In this document: positions 28,944 to 36,627 of the stretch, one piece after another
Layout: every line of letters starts with the position of its first letter
Position numbering within the stretch: position 1 is the stretch's first letter
From: Phenylobacterium sp. SCN 70-31
Lineage (GTDB): Bacteria > Pseudomonadota > Alphaproteobacteria > Caulobacterales > Caulobacteraceae
Reading direction: 5' to 3'
NCBI RefSeq assembly: GCF_001724605.1
Contig: NZ_MEEX01000015.1
Location: 1-64,000 of the forward strand
DNA: 64,000 nt
Notes under the pieces: model-generated
What the model saw: the letters and a program-made list of their open reading frames with translations, nothing else
The model's database searches: none
What the model was told of the DNA's origin: nothing
Position numbers and translations under genes: made by a program

Positions 28944-31502
28944 ATGGCCGCGACCAAGCTCGCCAGATACCGGAAGATGCGGGACTTCTCGCAGACGGCC
29001 GAGCCGTCGGGGGACAGCGGTCGGGTGTCCGCGTCCGCGGCCCTGCGCTTCGTGATCCAGAAGCACGCCGCCAGCCATATGCATTTCGACCTGCGTCTTG
29101 AGCACGAGGGGACCTTCCGCTCCTGGGCGGTGCCCAAGGGGCCGTCCCTCGACCCCAAGGTCCGCCGCATGGCGATGGAGGTGGAGGACCATCCTCTCGA
29201 CTACGGCGACTTCGAAGGCGTGATCCCCAAGGGCCAGTATGGCGGGGGCACGGTGATGCTCTGGGATCGGGGCTACTGGGCGCCGGAGGCGGGCTTCGAG
29301 GCCATCGGCCGGGCCCTCGACAAGGGCGAGCTGAAGTTCGTCATGGAGGGCGAGCGGATGCACGGCTCCTGGGTCCTCGTGCGGCTGAAGGGCGGCCGCG
29401 CCGCGTCGCCGAAGGCCGCCTGGCTGCTGATCAAGCATCGCGACGCGGGCGCGGCGGAGGGGGACGACGCTGCCCCGTCAGACGACGACCGCTCGGTGGC
29501 GTCGGGCCGCACCATGGCCCAGATCGCCGCGGGCAAGGGCAGGGCGGCCAAGCCGTTCATGACCGTCGAGGGGACGGCGCCCGACGCACTTCCCGACGCG
29601 TCTCGGAGCGCCCGCCGGCCGGAACCGCCCGCGTTCATCGTCCCCCAGCTCACCAAGCCGGTGGCGGCGCCGCCGGCCGGCCCGGGGTGGGCGCACGAGA
29701 TCAAGTTCGACGGCTACCGCATGCAACTCCGCACCTTCGGCGGCAAAGCGATGCTGCTCAGCCGCAAGGGACTGGACTGGTCCGCGACGTTTCCCGAGAT
29801 CGCGGCGGCCGGCGCAAGGCTCGGAGACGGCGTGATCGACGGGGAGGTGGTGGCGCTCAATCGCGCCGGAGCGCCGGACTTCGCCGCCCTGCAGGCCGCC
29901 ATATCCGAGGCGAAGACGGGCGATCTCGTATTCTTCGCCTTCGACCAGATGTTCTCGGGGTCGGAGGACCTCCGGCCTCTGCCGCTGGCGGCGCGCAAGG
30001 CGCGGCTGCGGGCCCATATCGAGGACGCCCCGGCCAACATCCGCTACGTGGATCATTTCACCGCCGCGGGGGACGCCGTGTTGCAGTCGGCCTGCCGGAT
30101 GGATCTCGAGGGGATCATCTCGAAGCGGCTCGACGCGCCCTATCGGTCCGGGCGCAGCGAAACCTGGACCAAGTCCAAGTGCCGGGCCGGCCACGAGGTG
30201 GTGATCGGCGGCTACGCCACCACCGGCGGCGCGTTCCGCTCGCTCATCGCCGGCGTCTACAGGGACGGCGAACTGATCCACATCGGGCGGATCGGTACGG
30301 GCTTCGGCCGAGACAAGGTCCGGCGCCTGTGGCCGAAGCTGAAAGCGCTGGAGACCGACGCCAGCCCCTTCTCCGGACGTGGTGCGCCGCGCAAGACGGC
30401 GGGGGTCCACTGGGTGCGTCCCCACCTGGTGGCCGAGATCGAGTACGCCGGCTTCACCGCCGAGGGGCGCATCCGGCAGGCGTCGTTCAAGGGCTTGCGC
30501 GAAGACAAGCCGGCGGCCGAGGTGGAGGCCGAGACCCCGGCCCCGGCCGCAACCCCGGCCGTCGCCGTCGCGCCCTCGCCGCGGGGTTCATCTGAGATGA
30601 GGGGTTCATCCCAGGTGATGGGCCTGACGATCTCCAACGCGGACAAGGCTCTCTGGCCCGCCGCGGCGGACGAACCGCCGGTCACCAAGCTGGACCTGGC
30701 GCGATACTACGAGGCGGTCGGCGAATGGATGCTGCCTCACCTGAGGGGACGTCCCTGTTCCATCGTTCGGGCGCCCGATGGGGTCGACGGGGCGCAGCGG
30801 TTCTTCCAGCGCCACGCCGGCAAGGGCCAGTCGTCGCTGATCACGGCGGTGGAGATCGGACCGGATCGCAAGCCCTACATCCAGTTCGACCGGGTCGAGG
30901 CGCTGGTGGCCGCGGCCCAGATCGGCGCCCTCGAACTCCACCCGTGGAACAACGCGCCCTTTGCGCCCGAGCAGCCCGGTCGGCTGGTGTTCGATCTCGA
31001 TCCGGCCCCCGATGTCGCCTTCGAGGCCGTCATCGCGGCCGCCCGGGAAGTCCGGGATCGCCTGGACAGGCTCGGCCTGGTGGGCTTCTGCAAGACCACG
31101 GGCGGCAAGGGCCTTCACGTGGTCACCCCGATCAAGGCGGAGGGGATCGGTTGGGACGCCGCCAAGGCGTTCGCCCGGGATGTCTGCCGGGCCATGGCGG
31201 CCGACTCGCCCGACCGCTTCCTGATCCGCATGGCCAAGAAGGATCGCGGCGGCCGCATCTTCCTCGACTACCTGCGCAACGACCGCATGGCGACGGCGGT
31301 GGGGCCGCTTTCCCCACGGGCCTGGTCCGGCGCGCCCGTCTCGATGCCGATCAACTGGAGCCAGGTGAGGACGGGGCTCGATCCGGCCCGGTTCACGTTG
31401 CGCACCGCCCCGGCCCTGATCGGCAAGTCCACGGCCTGGCGGGACTATCGCGCCGGCGAGCGACCGTTGGCGGCCGCGATCGCGCGGCTGGCGAAGACCT
31501 AG
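28944..31502 (+). CDS. ligD: Multifunctional DNA ligase D
   Basis: End-joining enzyme of 852 aa with three domains in the order phosphoesterase, ligase, polymerase. The 3'-phosphoesterase (residues about 20-165) has [15 protein letters not shown] and [18 protein letters not shown]. The ATP-dependent ligase (about 210-535) has nucleophile Lys254 in EIKFDGYRM and DGEVVALN. The primase-type polymerase (about 555-850) has catalytic Asp684 and Asp686 in VFDLDPAPD and [11 protein letters not shown] short linker at about residues 535-550 is proline/alanine rich. The start at 28944 avoids 47 unrelated residues of the longer frame. Partner of ku, divergently placed. Confidence 0.96.
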   Translation: MAATKLARYRKMRDFSQTAEPSGDSGRVSASAALRFVIQKHAASHMHFDLRLEHEGTFRSWAVPKGPSLDPKVRRMAMEVEDHPLDYGDFEGVIPKGQYGGGTVMLWDRGYWAPEAGFEAIGRALDKGELKFVMEGERMHGSWVLVRLKGGRAASPKAAWLLIKHRDAGAAEGDDAAPSDDDRSVASGRTMAQIAAGKGRAAKPFMTVEGTAPDALPDASRSARRPEPPAFIVPQLTKPVAAPPAGPGWAHEIKFDGYRMQLRTFGGKAMLLSRKGLDWSATFPEIAAAGARLGDGVIDGEVVALNRAGAPDFAALQAAISEAKTGDLVFFAFDQMFSGSEDLRPLPLAARKARLRAHIEDAPANIRYVDHFTAAGDAVLQSACRMDLEGIISKRLDAPYRSGRSETWTKSKCRAGHEVVIGGYATTGGAFRSLIAGVYRDGELIHIGRIGTGFGRDKVRRLWPKLKALETDASPFSGRGAPRKTAGVHWVRPHLVAEIEYAGFTAEGRIRQASFKGLREDKPAAEVEAETPAPAATPAVAVAPSPRGSSEMRGSSQVMGLTISNADKALWPAAADEPPVTKLDLARYYEAVGEWMLPHLRGRPCSIVRAPDGVDGAQRFFQRHAGKGQSSLITAVEIGPDRKPYIQFDRVEALVAAAQIGALELHPWNNAPFAPEQPGRLVFDLDPAPDVAFEAVIAAAREVRDRLDRLGLVGFCKTTGGKGLHVVTPIKAEGIGWDAAKAFARDVCRAMAADSPDRFLIRMAKKDRGGRIFLDYLRNDRMATAVGPLSPRAWSGAPVSMPINWSQVRTGLDPARFTLRTAPALIGKSTAWRDYRAGERPLAAAIARLAKT

Positions 31503-31507
31503 GGCGA

Positions 31508-31538
31508 CCGCCCCGCGCCGGGTCATGGCGCGGGGCGG
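31508..31538. terminator. Bidirectional hairpin between convergent ligD and TonB receptor genes
   Basis: Twelve-base perfect arms CCGCCCCGCGCC and GGCGCGGGGCGG around a seven-base loop fill the 40-base gap between two convergent stops. No T run is present on either side. Confidence 0.6.
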
Positions 31539-31542
31539 GGCC

Positions 31543-33810
31543 TCAACGGCGTTCGCCGCCCCAGGCGTAGGCTGCGGTGAGCCGCACCTCGCGCTTGTCG
31601 CCCCAGACCGAGCGGTTGGTGTCGCGGATGGCCTCGTAGGTCCTGTCGAACAGGTTCTCGGCCGACAGCTCCAGGCGCCAGGCGTCGTTCGTGGCGCCGA
31701 CCGCGCCGCGGGCGAGGCTGATGTTCGAAGCCTTCACCTGGTTGTTGAAGTTGATGAAGCCGGTGAATCCGCCGCGCTCGGCGCGGTAGGAAAGCGCGGC
31801 GAAGGCCCGCCAATCCCCGGCGACGGGCCGTTCCCAGTAGAGCTGGCCGGTGATCATCCACTCGGGGATGTTCTCGATGGTGAGGCCCTTGTAGGGACCG
31901 CTCTTCACCTCGCCCTGGATCCAGTTCACCGCGAGCGTTCCCGACAGCAGCGAGCCGTCAGACCAGCTCTGCGAGCCCGAGGCCTCGAAGTCGACGCCAT
32001 AACTCTCGGCCGACCCGGCGTTGTTCCGGTAGGAGCGGGCCACGAGGTCGGGCCCGAAGTCCACGAGGCCCACAAGCAGCTTGCCGTAGCGGTTGTAGAA
32101 GCCGCTGGCGGCGAAGGCGACGCGTCCCACTTCCCACTTGGCGCCCGCCTCGTAGGCCGTGGCCGTCTCCTGGCCGAAGGTCGGCGGGATGCCCAGGTCG
32201 AAGACCGAATTGCCGTTGAAGCCGCCGGCCCGTTGTCCCCGGGCCACGGACGCGAACACGCGGAAGGTGGGGCTCACCGCGTAGCGCAGCGCCAGCGACG
32301 GGGTGAAGCTCTTGAAGGTGTCCTCGATCAACGCCCGCCCTTCGGTGCAGGCGGCGCCGAGGGCCGGCGCCTGGAACGGCGTCTGGTAGGGGCAGGCGAC
32401 GGCGCCCGACATCCGGCGCACCACGTAGCTGTCGAAGTCCTTTTCGGATTCGCCGTACCGCAGCCCCACATCGACGGTGAAGGCCTCGGTGACTCGCGCG
32501 TTCACGGCGGCGAAGACCCCCCAGGTCTTCTCCTTCTCGATGGAGACCGTGTTGTTGTTGAGGGCGGGGCTGGGCGCGAGGTTGGTCGCCGAAACCGTCC
32601 GGCCGTCGCTGAGGACGAACGAGCGCGATTCCTTGCTGACGACGTTGGCGCCCACCTGGATGTCGACACGGTCGCTGAGCGAGGTCTCGTAGCGCAGGTC
32701 TTCGCTGTAGATTTCGGTGCGGTCGTAGAAGATCAGGACGCACGACAGCGTGCCGCACGAGGCCGGGAAGGCCGGTCCGAATCCGGGGGCCGAGCGGTCG
32801 GCGTCCTGAGACCAGTTGGTGTCGCGCAACCGGTAGAGCGACGTCGAGGTGATCCGCCCCTTGCCGGTGTCGTAGCGGATCTCGGTCAGCCAGTTGTTGA
32901 GGTCGCGGTTGACGTCGTTCGACGCGTTGTTGGCGTACAGGAACGGGCCGTCCGTGTCGGCCGGGAAGACCTGGGCCGGCGGCAGGGTGCGGTCGTTCAC
33001 CTGGCTGGTGGTGTTGACGAAGTTCGAGGTCGAGCGCTCGTCCGAGCGATCGTACACTGAGAAGACCGACAGGGCGTCGGTGGGCGTCCACTGGGCCGAG
33101 ACGCGGAAACCCTGATACTTCTCGCGATCGCCATAGTCCTGGGTGAAGCGATTGTAGAAGAAGCCCTTGTCCTTATCGACGACCTGGGCGCCGACGCGGA
33201 CGGCGAAGGTGTCGGTGAGCGGAAGGTTGCCGATGACGTCGATCGCCGTGCGCTCGATCTTGGGCGAGTAGGTTGTCCGGACCATGAAGCCGGGCTCGGC
33301 GCGGGGCCGGACGCTGATGGCCTGCATCACGCCCCCCACCGCGTTCACGCCGTACAGCGACCCCTGGGGGCCGCGGATCACTTCGACCCGCTGGAGGTCG
33401 AAGAGGTCTGCCCGCGTGTAGACCCGGCCGCCCAGGTTGCCGCCGGTGATGCTGGCGCCGTCGCGCAGGACGGCGACCGGCGAGTCGGCGTTGTTGGTCC
33501 GTGTGGTGCCCGCGCCCGCGCCGCGGATGTTGTTCTCGGCGTTGATCGTGCGCGCGTTGGCCAGGCCGACGCCGGGCAGCATGTAGGACAGGTCGGCGAC
33601 GTCCTTGACCCCGCCGCGCTGCCGCAGCGCGTCGGCGGTCACGGCGCTGACGGCGGCGGGGACGTCGCGCAGCGCTTCCTCGCGCCGGCGGGCGGTCACC
33701 ACCAGTTCCTCGATATCCGACGCGCCGGCCTGCGCCATCGCATGGCCGGCGACGGGCGTGGCCAGGATCGCGGCCAGCGTCGCGGTCCCGAGAAGCCGGG
33801 TCTTGTTCAT
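31543..33810 (-). CDS. TonB-dependent outer-membrane receptor
   Basis: Energised uptake of a substrate across the outer membrane. The start at 33810, with GGGAGG before it, gives a signal peptide (MNKTRLLGTATLAAILATP, cleaved near GHAMAQA) and then a TonB-box-like IEELVVTARRREE. The plug domain follows (residues about 50-160, with RVEVIRGPQGSLYGVNAVGG), then the 22-strand barrel ending in a terminal Arg-rich strand. It is 755 aa. Plugs of this kind are common for iron chelates but also for organic substrates in Caulobacterales. The operator copy at 33862-33876 lies 52 bases upstream, tying it to the GntR-linked regulon. Confidence 0.93.
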   Translation of the reverse strand: MNKTRLLGTATLAAILATPVAGHAMAQAGASDIEELVVTARRREEALRDVPAAVSAVTADALRQRGGVKDVADLSYMLPGVGLANARTINAENNIRGAGAGTTRTNNADSPVAVLRDGASITGGNLGGRVYTRADLFDLQRVEVIRGPQGSLYGVNAVGGVMQAISVRPRAEPGFMVRTTYSPKIERTAIDVIGNLPLTDTFAVRVGAQVVDKDKGFFYNRFTQDYGDREKYQGFRVSAQWTPTDALSVFSVYDRSDERSTSNFVNTTSQVNDRTLPPAQVFPADTDGPFLYANNASNDVNRDLNNWLTEIRYDTGKGRITSTSLYRLRDTNWSQDADRSAPGFGPAFPASCGTLSCVLIFYDRTEIYSEDLRYETSLSDRVDIQVGANVVSKESRSFVLSDGRTVSATNLAPSPALNNNTVSIEKEKTWGVFAAVNARVTEAFTVDVGLRYGESEKDFDSYVVRRMSGAVACPYQTPFQAPALGAACTEGRALIEDTFKSFTPSLALRYAVSPTFRVFASVARGQRAGGFNGNSVFDLGIPPTFGQETATAYEAGAKWEVGRVAFAASGFYNRYGKLLVGLVDFGPDLVARSYRNNAGSAESYGVDFEASGSQSWSDGSLLSGTLAVNWIQGEVKSGPYKGLTIENIPEWMITGQLYWERPVAGDWRAFAALSYRAERGGFTGFINFNNQVKASNISLARGAVGATNDAWRLELSAENLFDRTYEAIRDTNRSVWGDKREVRLTAAYAWGGERR

Positions 33811-33861
33811 GTGCGTCCTCCCCCTTGACTTTCGGGAAGGCGTAGGTGCTTGCTGACGCAT

Positions 33862-33876
33862 TGTCAATAATCTACA
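33862..33876. promoter_or_regulatory. Operator copy A (TGTCAATAATCTACA)
   Basis: First of five copies of a 15-bp near-palindrome in the accessory region. It lies in the 85-base divergent gap, 52 bases upstream of the TonB receptor start and 20 bases upstream of the serine hydrolase start, so it could control both. The flanks extend as ATTG and AAAAT, an AT-rich island. Confidence 0.72.
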
Positions 33877-33895
33877 AAATTGGGACGGAGGCGGC

Positions 33896-35176
33896 ATGAG
33901 GGGGATCGTGAGGCGCTCGGTGCTGGCGGCTGCGGCGTTTGCGCCGGCGGCGGGCGCGCGGGCGCAGCCACGCTTCCAGGATGTCGATTCGCTTCTGGAG
34001 CGCCTCGTGGCCGAGGGGTGGGTGGCGGGGGCGGCGATCCGGGTGGCCCGCCGTGGCGAGGTGCTCTACCGCCGCGCCCTCGGCTTGGCCGACATCGACC
34101 GCGGCGCGCCTCTGACCGACGATGCGATCTACCGCGCCTATTCGATGACGAAGCCGGTGGCGGCGGTCGCGATGCTGCAACTCGCCGAAGACGGGCGTCT
34201 CGACCTCGATGCGCCGATCGCGAAGCTCGTCCCGGAACTGGCCCACCTCGATGTGCTCCGCGAGCCCGCCGCCGGGCTGGCCGATGTGCGCCCGGCGACT
34301 CAGCCGGTGACCGTCCGGCGCCTGCTCACCCATACGGCCGGGTTCACCAACAACTGGAGCGGCGGTCCCGTGGCGGCGCGCTACGCGGACCTGGGGCTGG
34401 TCGGCGGGACGTGGTTTCGCGCGGGCGGTCCTGGCGGGCTGTCGGACTTCGCCGCGCGGCTGGCGCAGGCGCCCCTCGTGTCCGAGCCGGGGCGGCGATG
34501 GGTCTACAGCCTGGCCTTCGACCTGTGCGGCCTGGTGGTCGAACGCGCCACGGGCCGCAGCTTCGGCGAGCATCTGCAACGCCGGGTGTTCGAGCCCCTG
34601 GGCATGACCGACACCGGCTTCCATGTTCCTCCGGAGTCTGCGGCGCGCCTGGCCTCGGTCTACGGACGCAAGGACGGCCGGCTGACGCTGCACGAAGCCG
34701 CCGAGGGATCGCCGTTCCTCTCGCCGCCGCGGGCCGAATCCGGCGCCTCGGGGCTGGTCACCACACTGGAGGACTACGGCCGGTTCGCCGACATGATCGC
34801 GGGTGGGGGACGGCGGGGCGACGCCGTGGTGCTGCAGGCCGAAAGCGTCCGGCAGATGACGACGGCGCAGGTTCCAGCCGCGGTCCTGGGTGATGCGCTC
34901 GTCCGCTTTTCCGCGGTCGGCTCCGGGGCCTCCGGCGCGGGCCTGGGCTTCGGGTTGGGCGGTTCCGTGGTGACCGCCCCCGGCTCGGCAGGGGCGCCCG
35001 GCCGGAAGGGCGACTATTCCTGGGGCGGCGCGGCCAGCACCACCTTCTTCGCCTCGCCCGATCTCGGCCTCTCGGCGGTCCTCATGACCCAGCTTTTCCC
35101 TTCGGGCCAGATTCCGCTGCACGACCGCCTGAAGGCCGCCGTGTTCGCCGACCTCGGCCTCCCGGCCGCGGCGTGA
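33896..35176 (+). CDS. Exported serine hydrolase, beta-lactamase family
   Basis: A 426-residue hydrolase with an N-terminal export signal that has a twin-arginine look (VRRSVLAAAAFAPAAGARAQ), so it probably works in the periplasm. The S-x-x-K nucleophile motif is YSMTKPVAAVAML near residue 85. The second motif is likely the Tyr in WVYSLAFD, and SWGGAAST sits at the KTG position. Family members hydrolyse esters, amides or lactones. A GGAGGC ribosome site precedes the ATG and operator copy A lies 20 bases before it. Co-regulation with the adjacent receptor suggests processing of the imported compound. Confidence 0.87.
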   Translation: MRGIVRRSVLAAAAFAPAAGARAQPRFQDVDSLLERLVAEGWVAGAAIRVARRGEVLYRRALGLADIDRGAPLTDDAIYRAYSMTKPVAAVAMLQLAEDGRLDLDAPIAKLVPELAHLDVLREPAAGLADVRPATQPVTVRRLLTHTAGFTNNWSGGPVAARYADLGLVGGTWFRAGGPGGLSDFAARLAQAPLVSEPGRRWVYSLAFDLCGLVVERATGRSFGEHLQRRVFEPLGMTDTGFHVPPESAARLASVYGRKDGRLTLHEAAEGSPFLSPPRAESGASGLVTTLEDYGRFADMIAGGGRRGDAVVLQAESVRQMTTAQVPAAVLGDALVRFSAVGSGASGAGLGFGLGGSVVTAPGSAGAPGRKGDYSWGGAASTTFFASPDLGLSAVLMTQLFPSGQIPLHDRLKAAVFADLGLPAAA

Positions 35177-35209
35177 GGCGCGCGGCCGGCCACGCCTCCC
35201 CGAGAGCCT

Positions 35210-35246
35210 GGGGTCGCCGCGGTCGCGAGCCGGCGGCGGCGACCCC
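35210..35246 (+). terminator. Hairpin after the serine hydrolase
   Basis: Eleven-base perfect arms GGGGTCGCCGC and GCGGCGACCCC with a 15-base loop, then GTCCTTT. It may end the hydrolase transcript, implying that the downstream MFS gene has its own promoter or depends on readthrough. Confidence 0.5.
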
Positions 35247-35303
35247 GTCCTTTCGCGCCACCCTTCCAGCCCCGGCTGGGATTGCACGGGACACCGCAAC
35301 GGC

Positions 35304-36548
35304 ATGACTTCGACGACCCGCCAGACGGGCCTGACCCCGCTTCCGCTCTTCCTGTTCCTGATGTTCCTGACCTCGACGGCCAACATGGCCGACCGCCAGG
35401 TCATCGGGATCGTGGCCGAGCAGATCAAGCTGGAGTTCGGGCTCAGCGACACGATGCTCAGCCTGATCAGCGGCACGGCCTTCGCCCTGGTGTATCCGCC
35501 GCTGGGCCTGCCGCTGGCCTGGCTGGCGGACCGTCGGAACCGCCGCAATCTTCTGGTGGGCTGTCTCAGCTTCTGGAGCGCGGCGACGGTCGCCTGCGGG
35601 TTCGCGCCCGGCTTCTGGACCCTGTTCCTCGCCCGGATGGGGGTAGCGGTGGGCGAGGCGGGATACGCCCCCTGCACCCACTCGCTGATCGCCGACTACA
35701 CGTCGGCCGAGCGCCGTGCGCGGGCGTTCTCGGTCCTGCTCCTGGGCATCTCGGCCGGCGGCCTCTTCGCCTCCGTCGTCGGGGGCTTCGCGGCCGAGCA
35801 CTACGGTTGGCGCGCCGCCTTCGTGGCTGTGGGCCTGCCGGGGTTCCTCACCGCCATCGCGATCCTCTGGTTCGTGAAGGAGCCGCTCCGACAGCAGGCC
35901 CATGTGGCGCCGCCGCCCGCGTTGCAGACGCTGAAGCGCCTCCTGTCGACGCCGGCCTTCACCTTCTGCATCACGGGATCGGCGGTCCACCTGATGGTGA
36001 CCTACGCCAAGGCCGCGTGGGCGGTGGCGTTCTTCATGCGCGTCCACGGGCTCAGCGTCAGCGAGGCGGCGATCCTCGTCGGCTCGGTGGGCGCGGTGGC
36101 CGGGGCGATCGGAACCGTCGCGGGCGGGATCATCGGCGACCGGCTGGCCGTGATCGATCGCCGCTGGCTGGCCTGGTGGCCGGCGATCACGGTCCTGCTG
36201 GGCTTCGCGGTCGGGGCGCCGGCGTTCCTGACGGGGAACCTGTTATTCGCCGTCGCGGGGGTCTCGGTGGCGGTGTTCCTGAACGCGCTCTACCAGCCGT
36301 CCACCTACGCCCTGGTGCAGACCGTCGCCCAGCCGCGCGAGCGGGCCACGGCGGCGGCGCTGATGATCTTCATCCAGAACATCACCGGCCTGGGCCTGGG
36401 CCCGCTGCTCACCGGACTGCTCAGCGACCGCCTGGCCCCGGTCTACGGCGTGCAGTCGCTGGGCTACGCCCTGGCGGCGGTGTTCGGGCTGAACATCGTG
36501 GCGGCGGTTCTCTACGTCTTCTCCGGCCGGGCGTTCGGGCGGGGGTGA
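35304..36548 (+). CDS. MFS transporter, spinster-like
   Basis: Twelve-span major facilitator of 414 aa for inner-membrane transport of a small organic solute. The loop motifs are present: NMADRQVIGIVAEQIK after the first span, LADRRNRRNLLVG between spans 2 and 3, and ARMGVAVGEAGYAPCTHSLI. The second half begins with FTFCITGSAVHLMVTYAKA. This subgroup often accompanies TonB receptors and catabolic genes. It sits between the serine hydrolase and the large receptor. Two operator copies lie just after its stop but serve the next gene. Confidence 0.9.
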   Translation: MTSTTRQTGLTPLPLFLFLMFLTSTANMADRQVIGIVAEQIKLEFGLSDTMLSLISGTAFALVYPPLGLPLAWLADRRNRRNLLVGCLSFWSAATVACGFAPGFWTLFLARMGVAVGEAGYAPCTHSLIADYTSAERRARAFSVLLLGISAGGLFASVVGGFAAEHYGWRAAFVAVGLPGFLTAIAILWFVKEPLRQQAHVAPPPALQTLKRLLSTPAFTFCITGSAVHLMVTYAKAAWAVAFFMRVHGLSVSEAAILVGSVGAVAGAIGTVAGGIIGDRLAVIDRRWLAWWPAITVLLGFAVGAPAFLTGNLLFAVAGVSVAVFLNALYQPSTYALVQTVAQPRERATAAALMIFIQNITGLGLGPLLTGLLSDRLAPVYGVQSLGYALAAVFGLNIVAAVLYVFSGRAFGRG

Positions 36549-36559
36549 TCGACGGGTGG

Positions 36560-36576
36560 ATGTCGATCATCGACAT
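36560..36576. promoter_or_regulatory. Operator copy B1 (perfect palindrome)
   Basis: ATGTCGAT-C-ATCGACAT is perfectly palindromic and matches the shared consensus at its 15-base core (36561-36575). It is 51 bases upstream of the large receptor gene and centred 34 bases from copy B2, close to three helical turns. Confidence 0.65.
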
Positions 36577-36594
36577 TGACCCTCTGCGCTTCAT

Positions 36595-36609
36595 TGTCAT
36601 TAATTTACA
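36595..36609. promoter_or_regulatory. Operator copy B2 (TGTCATTAATTTACA)
   Basis: Second copy in the same gap, 18 bases before the receptor ATG at 36628, with the flanks ATTG and AAAAA like copy A. Its position next to the ribosome site suggests repression. Confidence 0.7.
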
Positions 36610-36627
36610 AAAATCAGGGAGGGCAGG

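Noticed and set aside
30582..30612. Short repeat GGGGTTCATC twice inside ligD
   Set aside because: It is in frame in the ligase-polymerase linker and encodes [12 protein letters not shown]; a neutral linker duplication is sufficient explanation.
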